A DNA stretch of 64,000 nucleotides from Serratia sarumanii (GTDB taxonomy: Bacteria > Pseudomonadota > Gammaproteobacteria > Enterobacterales > Enterobacteriaceae), in assembly GCF_029962605.1 (NCBI RefSeq), contig NZ_CP124750.1:434001-498000 (forward strand). Reading direction: 5' to 3'. Position numbers and translations under genes: made by a program. Positions 8,894 through 17,726 of the stretch are shown here, one piece after another. The notes beneath the pieces were generated by a model, which made no database searches, was not told the origin of the DNA, and saw only the letters and a list, made by a program, of their open reading frames with translations. How positions within the stretch are numbered: the stretch's first letter is position 1; each line of letters begins with the position of its first letter.

Positions 8894-9496
8894 TTAAAGG
8901 TATTTCTCCGCGAAGCGGTTGATGTCGCGAAAATCCGCCAGCCGCGCCTGCAGCGTGGCGTGATCCCAGTGCCACCACTGGCTGCGTTCGATGCGTTCTA
9001 TCAGCGCGTCGTCAAAGCGCATGCCGATCTTCTTGGCCGCCACGCCGGCGACGATGCTGTAAGGCTCCACGTCCTTGGTGACCACCGCCGCGCTGCCGAT
9101 CACCGCGCCGTTGCCGACGCTGACGCCCGGCATCAGGATGGCGTTATGGCCGATCCACACGTCGTGGCCGACGGTGACGTGGTGCTCGCGCCGCCAGTCG
9201 AAGAACGCCGCGTCGTCTTCCCCCAGCCCGTATTCGGAGGCGCGGTAGGTAAAGTGGTGCTGCGCGATACGCTGGTAGGTCGGGTGGTTGCCGGGATTGA
9301 TGCGCGCATAGGAGGCGATGGAGACGAACTTGCCGATAGTGGCGTAAAAAATCTGGTTGTGCCCGGCGGTATAGGAGTAGTCCCCTATCTCCACTTCTTC
9401 CAGGATCGCATCGTCGGCCAGATGCACATATTGGCCGAGCCGGGTGCGGTTAAGGGTCACGTTGTCGCCGATTTTCGGCTGGGCAAAGTCGTTCAT
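8894..9496 (-). CDS. Hexapeptide-repeat acetyltransferase of the phosphonate operon
   Basis: A 200-residue left-handed beta-helix transferase of the xenobiotic/maltose acetyltransferase type. The hexapeptide repeats and the loop HVTVGHDVWIGHNAI with catalytic-type histidines are clear around residues 100-115, and the C-terminus is helical. It belongs to the hexapeptide family recurrently found in phn operons. It occupies the position that the GNAT acetyltransferase PhnO has in E. coli, so it may acetylate aminophosphonates; that function is inferred. Its ATG overlaps the phnN stop by 4 bp. Confidence 0.85.
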   Translation of the reverse strand: MNDFAQPKIGDNVTLNRTRLGQYVHLADDAILEEVEIGDYSYTAGHNQIFYATIGKFVSIASYARINPGNHPTYQRIAQHHFTYRASEYGLGEDDAAFFDWRREHHVTVGHDVWIGHNAILMPGVSVGNGAVIGSAAVVTKDVEPYSIVAGVAAKKIGMRFDDALIERIERSQWWHWDHATLQARLADFRDINRFAEKYL

Positions 9497-10062
9497 GGCG
9501 TTGCGTCCTGAGCTTGTCGGGTGGCGGTAGGCAGCAGCGCCAGCAGCGCCGCCAGGGTGTCGTCGAGTGGACCATCGTTGTGCAGCACCCGGCAGCCGGC
9601 GGGCAGACTCTGCTGATATTCCGCCGCCCGCGCCAGCCGCTGCTCGATCTGTTCGGCGTTTTCCCGCCCGCGATCCTGCAGGCGCCGGCGCAGGATCGCG
9701 GTGCTGACCTGCAGGCACACCGGCAGCAGCTGCGCACCATAGCGCTGCTGCGCCTGCGGCAGGTGGGCGCGCGAACCGTTGACCGCCACGTCGATCCCTT
9801 GCAGCAGCCAAAGATCCACTTCGATCCCGAACGCGTAGCGCTGCTGGTGCGCCTGCCAGTCGAGCGCGAACAGCCCCTTGGCGCGGCGGCGCAGAAATTC
9901 CGGTTCGTTCAGCGCGATGTGATTCTCGCAGCCGGCGTCCGCCGGCCGGGTGATGTAACGGTGGGCCACCAGCGGCGCGCGGTCGGCGTCGGCCCGCAGC
10001 GCGGCCAGCAGGCTGTCCTTGCCTGCGCCGGAAGGCCCCATCAGATAAATGAGCCGCGCCAT
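9493..10062 (-). CDS. phnN: PhnN, ribose 1,5-bisphosphate phosphokinase
   Basis: PhnN phosphorylates ribose 1,5-bisphosphate to PRPP, feeding the sugar from phosphonate breakdown into nucleotide synthesis. It has 189 residues with a P-loop near the start, LMGPSGAGKDS, and a guanylate-kinase-like fold including HRYITRP. The start MARLIYLMG is chosen because its ATG shares one base with the phnM stop (TGATG), the coupling used throughout this operon. A longer in-frame extension lies inside phnM. Confidence 0.93.
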   Translation of the reverse strand: MARLIYLMGPSGAGKDSLLAALRADADRAPLVAHRYITRPADAGCENHIALNEPEFLRRRAKGLFALDWQAHQQRYAFGIEVDLWLLQGIDVAVNGSRAHLPQAQQRYGAQLLPVCLQVSTAILRRRLQDRGRENAEQIEQRLARAAEYQQSLPAGCRVLHNDGPLDDTLAALLALLPTATRQAQDATP

Positions 10063-11198
10063 CAGAACACCTGCCTGCCCTGGCGCCACACGTTCTGCAC
10101 GTAAACGTGCTCACCGTGCGGCCGCGCCAGCACCAGATCCGCCCGCAGTCCTTCGGCAATGGTGCCGCGATCCTGCAGATCCAGCGCCCGCGCCGGGTTG
10201 CGGGTGATCATGCGCACCGCCTGGGGCAGATCGTAGGCGTTGCGTTCGTCCGCCGCGAGGCGAAACGCCGCGTCCAGCAGGCTGGCCGGGTAATAATCGG
10301 AAGAGAGAATATCCAGCACCCCCAGCGCCGCCAGGTGGTGCGCCGCCACGTTGCCGGAGTGGGAACCGCCGCGCACGATGTTCGGCGCGCCCATCAGCAC
10401 CTGCAGGCCCTGCTGGTGCGAGGCGCGGGCGGCCGCTTCGGTGGTGGGGAACTCGGCAATGGCGCTGCCCAGCGCGCAGGACTCGGCCACGTGCGCGGCG
10501 GTGGCGTCGTCATGGCTGGCCAACGAGATGCGGCGCGCGCGACAGTGGGCGGCGATCGCCTCGCGGTTCGGCGCGGCCCAGCGGGCGGACAGGGCGACCT
10601 GCTGTTCCTCGTACTCGCTCATCTGCTGGTCGTTGAGGTGGTATTTGCCCTGATAATATTCGCGGTATTTTTCGCGCGAGGCGAACTGGCGCTGGCCCGG
10701 CGAGTGGTCCATCAGCGACACCAGCGACACGCCCGGCTTGTCCATCAGCTGTTCGAACAGCGGCAGCGTGCTCTCGTGCGGCAGCTCGCAGCGCAGGTGC
10801 AGCCGGTGCTCGGCGCGGTTCACCCCGGCGCGCTGGCTGTGGATCACCGCGTCGATCATCTTCTGCAGGTTTTCCAGCCGGTGGCCGCCGTCGCGCACGT
10901 CGCCGATCGCCACCGCGTCCAGTACCGTGGTGATGCCGTTGGCCACCATCAGCGCGTCGTGGCTGCTCATCGCCGAATGGGCCGGCCAGTCAACGTTCGG
11001 GCGCGGGGTAAAGAACTTGTCCAGGTTGTCGGTATGCAGTTCGATCAGCCCCGGCAGCAGCCAGCCGCCGTCGCCGTCCAGCGCCTGCGGCAGCCGGCTC
11101 GGGCCGTCGGCGAAGCTGCGGATCACGCCGTCCTGCATCTCCAGCGAGCCTTGCACCACCTGGTCATCCAGCACCAGCTTAACGTTATTGACGATCAT
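10062..11198 (-). CDS. phnM: PhnM, alpha-D-ribose 1-methylphosphonate 5-triphosphate diphosphatase
   Basis: PhnM removes pyrophosphate from the PhnGHIL product, giving ribose 1-methylphosphonate 5-phosphate. It is a 378-residue amidohydrolase-superfamily enzyme. Metal-site segments are visible as LIELHTDNLDKFF near the N-terminus, LMDHSPGQRQF in the middle and ASHDDAT followed by GAPNIVRGGSHSGN. The length matches the E. coli enzyme. It is coupled by one-base overlaps to both phnL and phnN. Confidence 0.95.
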   Translation of the reverse strand: MIVNNVKLVLDDQVVQGSLEMQDGVIRSFADGPSRLPQALDGDGGWLLPGLIELHTDNLDKFFTPRPNVDWPAHSAMSSHDALMVANGITTVLDAVAIGDVRDGGHRLENLQKMIDAVIHSQRAGVNRAEHRLHLRCELPHESTLPLFEQLMDKPGVSLVSLMDHSPGQRQFASREKYREYYQGKYHLNDQQMSEYEEQQVALSARWAAPNREAIAAHCRARRISLASHDDATAAHVAESCALGSAIAEFPTTEAAARASHQQGLQVLMGAPNIVRGGSHSGNVAAHHLAALGVLDILSSDYYPASLLDAAFRLAADERNAYDLPQAVRMITRNPARALDLQDRGTIAEGLRADLVLARPHGEHVYVQNVWRQGRQVF

Positions 11199-11902
11199 CA
11201 GAGGGCCTCCAGCGCCTGCGGCGCCTGCATGTCATAAAGCCGGTCGGCGACCTGTCGGCGGACGCCTTCATCGTGAAAAATGCCGACGATCGCCGCGCCG
11301 CGCGCCTTGGCGCGTTCGATAAGCTGCACCACCGCCGCGCTGTTGCGGCTGTCGAGCGAGGCGGTCGGTTCGTCCAGCAACAGAATGGGGTAATCGACGA
11401 TAAAGCCGCGCGCGATGTTCACCCGCTGCTGCTCGCCGCCGGAGAAGGTGGACGGCGCCAGCGGCCACAGGCGCTGCGGCACGTTGAGCGCAGCGAGCAG
11501 CGCTTCGGCGCGTTCACGGCACTCGGCGCGTTCGACGCCCTGTTCCAGCAGCGGCTGCATCACCACCTCCAGCGCGCTGATGCGCGGGATCACCCGCAGG
11601 AACTGGCTGACCCAGCCCAGCGTATGGCGGCGCACCGCCAGAATTTGGCGCGCGTCGGCGCTGACCATGTCCAGCCAGTCGCCCTGGTGGTTGATCCAGA
11701 TATGGCCGCTGTCCGGCAGGTAATTGGCGTACAGCGAGCGCAGCAGGGTGGATTTGCCGCTGCCGGAGTGGCCGTGCAGCACCACGCATTCGCCGCCGTG
11801 GACCGTCAGGTTGGCGTCGTGCAGCACCGGCAGGCGGGTGCCGTACTGCTGGTGCAGCACAAAGGTTTTACTGAGATGTTCAACTCGGATTTGCATAGTC
11901 AT
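11198..11902 (-). CDS. phnL: PhnL, ATP-binding C-P lyase core subunit
   Basis: PhnL is an ABC-type ATPase that with PhnGHI makes the nucleoside-like ribose triphosphate phosphonate intermediate. It has 234 residues with Walker [10 protein letters not shown], signature FSGGEQQR and Walker [10 protein letters not shown], all intact. There is no membrane partner; in this family the ATPase belongs to the soluble C-P lyase machinery. The first ATG has AAGG upstream; a second ATG two codons later is also possible. It starts 16 bp after phnK. Confidence 0.93.
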   Translation of the reverse strand: MTMQIRVEHLSKTFVLHQQYGTRLPVLHDANLTVHGGECVVLHGHSGSGKSTLLRSLYANYLPDSGHIWINHQGDWLDMVSADARQILAVRRHTLGWVSQFLRVIPRISALEVVMQPLLEQGVERAECRERAEALLAALNVPQRLWPLAPSTFSGGEQQRVNIARGFIVDYPILLLDEPTASLDSRNSAAVVQLIERAKARGAAIVGIFHDEGVRRQVADRLYDMQAPQALEAL

Positions 11903-11918
11903 CTGTTATCGCCTTGGG

Positions 11919-12707
11919 TTACGACAGCACCGAAGAAACCAGCAGCTGGGTGTAAGGATGGTGCGGATCGTCCAGCACCCGGTCGGTCAGGCCGCTCTCC
12001 ACCACTTCGCCCTGTTTCATCACCAGCAGACGGTGGGCCAGCAGCCGCGCCACGCCGAGATCGTGGGTGACGATCACCGCCGCCAGCTGCATTTCCACCA
12101 CCAGGTTGCGCAGCAGATCGAGCAGGCGCGCCTGCACCGACACGTCTAGCCCGCCGGTCGGCTCATCCATAAACACCAGCTTGGGGTGGGTGACCAGATT
12201 GCGGGCGATCTGCAGCCGCTGCTGCATGCCGCCGGAGAAGGTGGTCGGCAGATCGTCGAGGCGCGACAGCGGGATTTCGACGTCTTCCAGCCACTGGCCG
12301 GCCTGACGGCGAATGTCGCCATAGTGGCGCTGGCCGATGGCCATCAGCCGCTCGCCGATGTTGCCGCCGGCAGAGACCTGCGGCCGCAGCCCGTCGAGCG
12401 GGTGCTGGTGCACCACACCCCAGTCGGTGCGCAGCAGGCGGCGGCGATCGCTCTCCGCCATGGCGTACAGATCCTGTTCCTGGCCCGCCTGCGGGCGGTA
12501 AAGGATCTGCCCGCGCTGCGGCGCCAGCCGCGCCGAGATCGACTTCAGCAGCGTGGTTTTACCGGAGCCGGATTCGCCGACGATGCCCAGCACTTCGCCG
12601 GGGTAGATGTCGAACGACACGTCGCTGAAGCCCTTGCCGGGGGCGTACAGGTGGGTGAGCCGGTTCACCGACAGCAGCGGGGTGGTGCTCAAAGGGGTGG
12701 AAGTCAT
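11919..12707 (-). CDS. phnK: PhnK, ATP-binding C-P lyase complex subunit
   Basis: PhnK is an ABC-type ATPase that docks on the PhnGHIJ core and is needed for phosphonate cleavage. It has 262 residues with Walker A GESGSGKTT, signature FSGGMQQRLQ and Walker B LVFMDEPTGG. The long Q-loop segment around GVVHQHPLDGLRPQVSAGG is typical of the oligopeptide/PhnK branch. The ATG shares a base with the phnJ stop (TGATG), which fixes the start; an in-frame extension runs only inside phnJ. Confidence 0.94.
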   Translation of the reverse strand: MTSTPLSTTPLLSVNRLTHLYAPGKGFSDVSFDIYPGEVLGIVGESGSGKTTLLKSISARLAPQRGQILYRPQAGQEQDLYAMAESDRRRLLRTDWGVVHQHPLDGLRPQVSAGGNIGERLMAIGQRHYGDIRRQAGQWLEDVEIPLSRLDDLPTTFSGGMQQRLQIARNLVTHPKLVFMDEPTGGLDVSVQARLLDLLRNLVVEMQLAAVIVTHDLGVARLLAHRLLVMKQGEVVESGLTDRVLDDPHHPYTQLLVSSVLS

Positions 12708-13567
12708 CAGTGCTGCGCCTCTTGCGAAGATTGCGCCAGCTGCTGCCGGCAGTAGTCGGTGTCCGAACAGACGAACATGCGGTTGCCCCGATCGTCGAGC
12801 ACCACCTCGTCCAGGTAGCTGTGGCGCGAGCCGCACAGCGCACAGGGTTCGTCCCACTGCTGCACGCTGAACGGATGGTCGTCGAAGTCCAGGCTCTCCA
12901 CCTTGGTGAAAGGCGGCAGGGCGTAGATGCGTTTCTCGCGCCCGGCGCCGAACAGCTGCAGCGCCGGCATCATGTGCATTTTCGGGTTGTCGAATTTCGG
13001 GATCGGCGACGGATCCATCACGTAGCGATCGTTGACCTTCACCGGGTAGGCGTAGGTGGTGGCGATATGGCCGTAGCGCGCGATGTCTTCATACAGCTTC
13101 ACCTGCATCACGCCGTATTCCTCCAGCGCGTGCATCTTGCGGGTCTCGGTTTCGCGCGGTTCGATAAAGCGCAGCGGCTCCGGGATCGGCACCTGATAGA
13201 TCAGGATCTGGTCTTCGCGCAGCGCCGTTTCCGGAATGCGGTGACGGGTCTGGATCAGCGTGGCCTCCGGCGTGCGTTCGGTGGTTTCCACCCCGGCGAC
13301 GCGCTGGAAGAAGCGGCGGATCGACACCGCGTTGGTGGTGTCGTCGGCGCCCTGATCGATCACCTTCAGCACGTCGGCGCGGCCGATGACGCTGGCGGTG
13401 AGCTGAATGCCGCCGGTGCCCCAGCCGTAGGGCATCGGCATCTCGCGGCCGCCGAACGGCACCTGATAACCGGGGATCGCCACCGCCTTCAGGATGGCGC
13501 GGCGGATCATGCGCTTGGTCTGCTCGTCCAGATAGCCGAGGTTATAGCCGGTCAATACTTCACTCAT
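12707..13567 (-). CDS. phnJ: PhnJ, radical SAM carbon-phosphorus lyase
   Basis: PhnJ is the catalytic subunit that breaks the C-P bond of ribose 1-methylphosphonate 5-phosphate using S-adenosylmethionine and an iron-sulfur cluster. It has 286 residues. The unusual C-terminal cysteine pattern C-x2-C-x21-C-x5-C is intact at residues 242, 245, 267 and 273; the first three hold the cluster and the last is the thiyl-radical cysteine in the known mechanism. It overlaps phnI by 8 bp. Confidence 0.97.
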   Translation of the reverse strand: MSEVLTGYNLGYLDEQTKRMIRRAILKAVAIPGYQVPFGGREMPMPYGWGTGGIQLTASVIGRADVLKVIDQGADDTTNAVSIRRFFQRVAGVETTERTPEATLIQTRHRIPETALREDQILIYQVPIPEPLRFIEPRETETRKMHALEEYGVMQVKLYEDIARYGHIATTYAYPVKVNDRYVMDPSPIPKFDNPKMHMMPALQLFGAGREKRIYALPPFTKVESLDFDDHPFSVQQWDEPCALCGSRHSYLDEVVLDDRGNRMFVCSDTDYCRQQLAQSSQEAQH

Positions 13568-14645
13568 TGCGGGCCTCCTGACGCTCGCTGTATTCCTGCC
13601 GCAGCCGCTTGAGCAGCTCCAGTTCGGCCTGGAAGTCGACGTAGTGCGGCAGCTTGAGATGGGAGACGAAGCCGGCGGCCTCGACGTTGTCGGCGTGGGC
13701 CAGCACGAACTCTTCGTCCTGCGCCGGGCCGGCGACGCCTTCGCCGTAGTCGGGGCTCTGCAATGCGCGGTCCACCAACGCCATCGCCATCGCCTTGCGT
13801 TCGGCGCGGCCGAACACCAGCCCGTAACCGCGGGTGAAGTGCGGCGGATGGTCCTTGGGATCGACGAAGCCGTTGACCATTTCGCACTCGGTCAGCAGGA
13901 TTTCGCCGATATCGATGGCGAAACCGAGCTCTTCAGGCACGATCTCCACCGAAACGTGGCCGGTGCGGATCTCGCCGGCGAACGGGTGGTTGCGGCCGTA
14001 GCCGCGCTGGGTGGCGTAGCCGAGCGCCAGCAGAAAACCTTCGTCGCCGCGCACCAGCTGCTGCAGGCGCGCCGAGCGCGAGCAGGGGTAAACCGGCGGA
14101 TTGCGGGTGATGTCGTCCGGCGCGCTGCCGTCGTCCTGTTCCTCCCGCGCCAGCTGCTGGCGGCACAGCAGATCGAATACGTGGCTACAGTTGTCCGGCA
14201 GCGGTTCGTCGGCCTGCGGCGCACGCGGCGCCTCGCCTTCCGCCAGCAGCGCGAAGTCCAGCAGCCGGTGGGTGTAGTCGTAGGTCGGCCCCAGCACCTG
14301 CCCGCCGGGCAAGTCCTTGTAAACCGCCGAAATGCGCCGCTCCAGCCGCATGTTTTCGCTGGCCAGCGGCTCGCTGACCGCCAGGCGCGGCAGGGTGGTG
14401 CGATAGGCGCGCAGCAGGAAGATCGCCTCCACCAGATCGCCGCTGGCCTGTTTGATGGCCAGCGCCGCCAGCTCGCGATCGTAGATGCCGCCTTCGGTCA
14501 TCACCCGATCCACCGCCAGGCCCAGCTGCTGTTCGATTTGTTCCGCGCCGAGAGCCGGCAGCGCGTCGTCGCCGCGCCGCAGCTGTTCCTGCAGCTGATG
14601 GGCGGCCTCAATGGCTTTTTCGCCCCCTTTTACCGCTACGTACAT
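13560..14645 (-). CDS. phnI: PhnI, C-P lyase core subunit
   Basis: PhnI is the nucleosidase-like subunit that, with PhnG, PhnH and PhnL, attaches the phosphonate to the ribose of ATP. It has 361 residues. The start MYVAVKGGEKAI is the conserved one, and its ATG shares one base with the phnH stop. Conserved blocks such as GPTYDYTHRLLDF, VYPCSRSARLQQL and HADNVEAAGFVSHLK are present. The acidic and basic residues are well preserved relative to E. coli. Confidence 0.95.
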   Translation of the reverse strand: MYVAVKGGEKAIEAAHQLQEQLRRGDDALPALGAEQIEQQLGLAVDRVMTEGGIYDRELAALAIKQASGDLVEAIFLLRAYRTTLPRLAVSEPLASENMRLERRISAVYKDLPGGQVLGPTYDYTHRLLDFALLAEGEAPRAPQADEPLPDNCSHVFDLLCRQQLAREEQDDGSAPDDITRNPPVYPCSRSARLQQLVRGDEGFLLALGYATQRGYGRNHPFAGEIRTGHVSVEIVPEELGFAIDIGEILLTECEMVNGFVDPKDHPPHFTRGYGLVFGRAERKAMAMALVDRALQSPDYGEGVAGPAQDEEFVLAHADNVEAAGFVSHLKLPHYVDFQAELELLKRLRQEYSERQEARNE

Positions 14646-15226
14646 CAGCACACCTCCACGCGGGTGGTCCGCGGGATCGCCAGCAGGCGATCGCCGCAGG
14701 TCAGCAAAATATCCAGCCCCAGCGGGAAGCGCTGCGGGCGGTTGACCAGATAATCCAGCAGCGCCGGCGGCAGGCGCGGCGCTATCAGACGATGATTCTC
14801 TATGCCGGGGCCGGTCAGGCGCAGCGCGGCGCCGTTCTCCAGCTCGCTGAGCTGCACGATGACCGTGGCGCCGAACTCCGGCGAGATTTCCGTGCCGTGC
14901 GGCAACGCCTGCAGATCGGCGGCCTGCAACTGCTCATCGAACAGGGCAAAACAGACCTCCTGCGCCGTGGCGGCCAGCGGCGCGCCGCTGTGAAAACGAA
15001 TGTTTGTTAGCACTTGCTCACTTTTAAGCGCCGCACACAGCTGCAACGGCGTTTCCTGATCGGCCAGCGTCAGCAGCGCGGCGGTGCTGGCGGCGTTCAG
15101 CGGCGCCCAGGCCGGGCCGTTCGGCAGCGCCACCCGGTGGCCCGGTTCACTCAAGGCTTTAAGAATCAAACGGAAAGCGTGCTGCGATTGGTCTATCGGT
15201 TGCTCAAAACCGGTCAATAAACTCAT
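14645..15226 (-). CDS. phnH: PhnH, C-P lyase core subunit
   Basis: PhnH is a structural subunit of the PhnGHIJ core, with a fold related to PLP-dependent transferases but no PLP. It has 193 residues, the family length. The N-terminal HAFRLILKALSEPGHRV block is typical of the family. It starts 3 bases after phnG and is coupled to phnI by a one-base overlap, in keeping with assembly of a stoichiometric complex. Confidence 0.93.
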   Translation of the reverse strand: MSLLTGFEQPIDQSQHAFRLILKALSEPGHRVALPNGPAWAPLNAASTAALLTLADQETPLQLCAALKSEQVLTNIRFHSGAPLAATAQEVCFALFDEQLQAADLQALPHGTEISPEFGATVIVQLSELENGAALRLTGPGIENHRLIAPRLPPALLDYLVNRPQRFPLGLDILLTCGDRLLAIPRTTRVEVC

Positions 15227-15229
15227 GGC

Positions 15230-15673
15230 TTAATCCCCTCGCACCAGCGTAAAGAAGTCCACCCGGCTGGCGGCGATGGCCCGGGCGCGCAGCTGGCGCT
15301 GTTCGTGCTGCAGTGCAGCCAGCGGTGCGATCAGCTGTTGTTGCAGGCGTTCGCCGTGTTCCGGCTGTTGCAGCAGCGCATCGGCCAGTGCGCACAGCTC
15401 GGCGTGCGCCTTGTCGCGCCCGGCGATATAGCTGTAGCCGTAGCCACCGTTGTCCAGCTGCACCACCGCGCGGGTGACCGTCATGTCCCCCAGCACGAAG
15501 CGGCGGCCGGTGGCGCCCATGCGCCCCTGCAGCTGGGCCAGGCCGATCTCCGGCGCGCGGATGCTGCGGTAACCCGGGCTGAGGTTCAGCGCCTGCCAGT
15601 GGCTGCGCAGCTGCTCGGGCCGGCTGTGCGCCAGCACCGACATCCAGCGTTGTCTCGACTCTAAGGCTTGCAT
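15230..15673 (-). CDS. phnG: PhnG, C-P lyase core subunit
   Basis: PhnG, with PhnH, PhnI and PhnL, performs the first committed step of phosphonate activation. The 147 residues match the E. coli length (150). It begins with the family-typical RQRWMSVLAHS block and contains PEIGLAQLQGRMGATGRRFVLGD around residues 60-80. The ATG directly abuts the phnF stop codon with no spacing, so translation is coupled to the regulator. Confidence 0.92.
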   Translation of the reverse strand: MQALESRQRWMSVLAHSRPEQLRSHWQALNLSPGYRSIRAPEIGLAQLQGRMGATGRRFVLGDMTVTRAVVQLDNGGYGYSYIAGRDKAHAELCALADALLQQPEHGERLQQQLIAPLAALQHEQRQLRARAIAASRVDFFTLVRGD

Positions 15674-16402
15674 TCAGTGCTCCATCGTCAGTTCAATCAT
15701 GTCGGCGCGGGCCAGGCTGACGGAGTATTCCGCCACGTCTTCGCCGCCGCTGCGGACGTTAAGGGTGCGCACGCACAGCAGCGGCGCGTGGGTGGCGATC
15801 TCCAGCAGCCGGCTCTCTTTGGCCTGCGCGCGGCGCGCGCTGATGCGCGTCTGGCGGCGGGTCAGCGCCTGCTGGAGGTGCTGTTCGATAAACTGGTGCA
15901 GCGAACCGCTGTGGAACTGCTGCAGCGCCGGCCACCAGTCCAGATCGGGCAGATAGTGGTCGATCACGCTCATCGGCACGCCGTTGACCCGGCGCAGGGT
16001 GCGCAGGTGGATCACCATTTCGCCTTCTTCACGCGAAAGTGCGCTGGCGACATGCCCATTGCACGGGCGCAAGACAGCGAGTAAGCGCTCACTGGTGGGG
16101 TGGCTGCCCTGCTCGAACAGGTTCTGGCTGAAGCGGGTATTGGCGTGTAGCGGGTAGTCGTAAGGCCGCATCAGCACCAGAATGCCGACGCCGTGGCGGC
16201 GCTGCAGCCAGCCGCGCTCCACCAGCTGATCCACCGCGCGGCGCAGGGTGTGGCGATTGACCTGGTAACGCTCGGCCAGCTGCTGTTCCGAAGGCAGGTA
16301 GTCGCCGCAGCGGTACTGCGTGCGCAGCTCCTGTTCCAGCTGCGCGGCGATCTGCTGATAGCGGGTGGGGTAAGTGGTCGGATGTCTAGATAACTCCATC
16401 AT
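15674..16402 (-). CDS. phnF: PhnF, GntR-family regulator of phosphonate use
   Basis: A 242-residue GntR/HutC-type regulator and the first gene of this phn operon. The winged helix is at about residues 15-80, with the recognition helix in NRHTLRRAVDQLVERGW. The effector-binding UTRA domain follows to the C-terminus. The ATG pair is preceded by GAGG. Since phnF leads the operon and no phnCDE genes precede it, it may autoregulate the cluster. Ligand not known from sequence. Confidence 0.92.
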   Translation of the reverse strand: MMELSRHPTTYPTRYQQIAAQLEQELRTQYRCGDYLPSEQQLAERYQVNRHTLRRAVDQLVERGWLQRRHGVGILVLMRPYDYPLHANTRFSQNLFEQGSHPTSERLLAVLRPCNGHVASALSREEGEMVIHLRTLRRVNGVPMSVIDHYLPDLDWWPALQQFHSGSLHQFIEQHLQQALTRRQTRISARRAQAKESRLLEIATHAPLLCVRTLNVRSGGEDVAEYSVSLARADMIELTMEH

Positions 16403-16629
16403 AATAAAAACCTCGTCATACCGATGGCTGTGCGATGAAGGCGGAAGCGGTGCGTTTCATCGTGCGTCTACCCTGTGGTTTTCAAGTTGGCATCATGGTG
16501 CCGGGCGCAGATGACAATCGCGTTACGCGTCGGTGGCGAACAGATGAACTATTTTGGACAGCCCGGGCGTGCACGGGCGGCGGCGGCGCGCTATGCTGGC
16601 GCCACTGTTGACTGACTCTGGCCGCTACC
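16403..16629. promoter_or_regulatory. phnF/yraQ divergent intergenic region
   Basis: This 227-bp spacer should hold the start of the phn operon (leftward) and the yraQ promoter (rightward). phn operons are normally under PhoB. I could find only a single Pho-box-like half (minus strand TTGTCAT near 16512) and no well-spaced second half, so no Pho box is claimed. Confidence 0.4.
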
Positions 16630-17685
16630 ATGCCGCAATCTCTGAACGCCCCTGAACACGCCCCACGCGCCTGGCCGCTGTGGAAACCGATCCTGTTTCT
16701 GCTGGTGGTGGCCGTCGGCCTCTACTACGTGAAATGGCAGCCGTACTACGGCAAGGCCTTCGTGGCGGCGGACAGCCACTCGATCGGCAAATCGATCCTG
16801 GCCGACGGCGCTGCGAGCCCCTGGCTGGCGGCCTGGCAGTACGCGCTGGTCTATTTCACCGCGGTGTGGAAGGCGGCGCTGCTCGGGGTGCTGTTAGGTT
16901 CGCTGGTGCAGGTGCTGATCCCGCGCGACTGGCTGGCGCGCACGCTCGGCCACCGGCGTTTTTCCGGCACCGTGCTGGGGGCGCTGATCGCGCTGCCGGG
17001 CATGATGTGCACCTGCTGCGCCGCGCCGGTCGCCGCCGGCATGCGCCGCCAGTCGGTATCCAGCGGCGCCGCGCTGGCCTTTTGGCTCGCCAACCCGGTA
17101 CTGAACCCGGCGACGCTGGTGTTTATGGGGTTTGTGCTCGGTTGGCCGTTTGCCGCTATCCGCCTGGTGGCGGGCGTGGTGATGGTGCTGGGCATCGCCT
17201 GGCTGGTGCAGCGCGTGACCGCCCAGGACCCGCAGCCCGCCGCGCCGCAGCCGCCGGTGATGACGGCGCAGAGCGACGAGCGGCCGTTCCTCGCCCGCTG
17301 GGGCAAAGCGCTGTGGGCGCTGTTTTGGTCGACCATCCCGATCTACGTGCTGGCGGTGCTGGCGCTGGGCGCGGCGCGGGTCTGGCTGTTCCCGCACGCC
17401 GACGGCGCCGTCGACAATAGCCTGCTGTGGATCATCGCGCTGGCGATCGTCGGCTGCCTGTTCGTTATCCCCACCGCGGCGGAAATCCCGATCGTGCAGA
17501 CCATGATGCTGGCGGGCATGGGCGCAGGCCCGGCGCTGGCGCTGCTGATGACCCTGCCGGCGGTCAGCCTGCCTTCGCTGCTGATGCTCAACAAAGCCTT
17601 CTCCGCCCGGGCGCTGTGCCTGACGGCGGCGCTGGTGGCGCTGTGCGGCGCACTGACCGGCGTAGTGGGGATGGGGTTGGTGTAA
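16630..17685 (+). CDS. yraQ: YraQ, predicted permease (DUF318/UPF0718, ArsP-like)
   Basis: A 351-residue inner-membrane protein with about eight hydrophobic segments, matching E. coli YraQ (346 residues). The family signature with a vicinal cysteine pair, MMCTCCAAPVAAG, is near residues 119-131. The later PTAAEIPIVQTMMLAGMGAG block is also typical. Related ArsP proteins export organoarsenicals; the substrate of YraQ itself is not established. In E. coli yraQ and yraR are adjacent. Here the phn operon separates them. Confidence 0.88.
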   Translation: MPQSLNAPEHAPRAWPLWKPILFLLVVAVGLYYVKWQPYYGKAFVAADSHSIGKSILADGAASPWLAAWQYALVYFTAVWKAALLGVLLGSLVQVLIPRDWLARTLGHRRFSGTVLGALIALPGMMCTCCAAPVAAGMRRQSVSSGAALAFWLANPVLNPATLVFMGFVLGWPFAAIRLVAGVVMVLGIAWLVQRVTAQDPQPAAPQPPVMTAQSDERPFLARWGKALWALFWSTIPIYVLAVLALGAARVWLFPHADGAVDNSLLWIIALAIVGCLFVIPTAAEIPIVQTMMLAGMGAGPALALLMTLPAVSLPSLLMLNKAFSARALCLTAALVALCGALTGVVGMGLV

Positions 17686-17726
17686 CTGATAAGTGGCCTG
17701 ATGCTGTCTCAAAGGAGGAGATGGAA

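Noticed and set aside
9493..10159. Fusion of PhnN region and hexapeptide transferase into one long protein
   Set aside because: The long frame runs through phnN in another reading frame. The true hexapeptide gene starts at 9496 with a 4-bp overlap of phnN, and the upstream part has shadow composition.
16505..16530. Pho box upstream of phnF
   Set aside because: A single TTGTCAT half without the second 7-mer at the proper 4-bp spacing; PhoB control is not supported by sequence alone.
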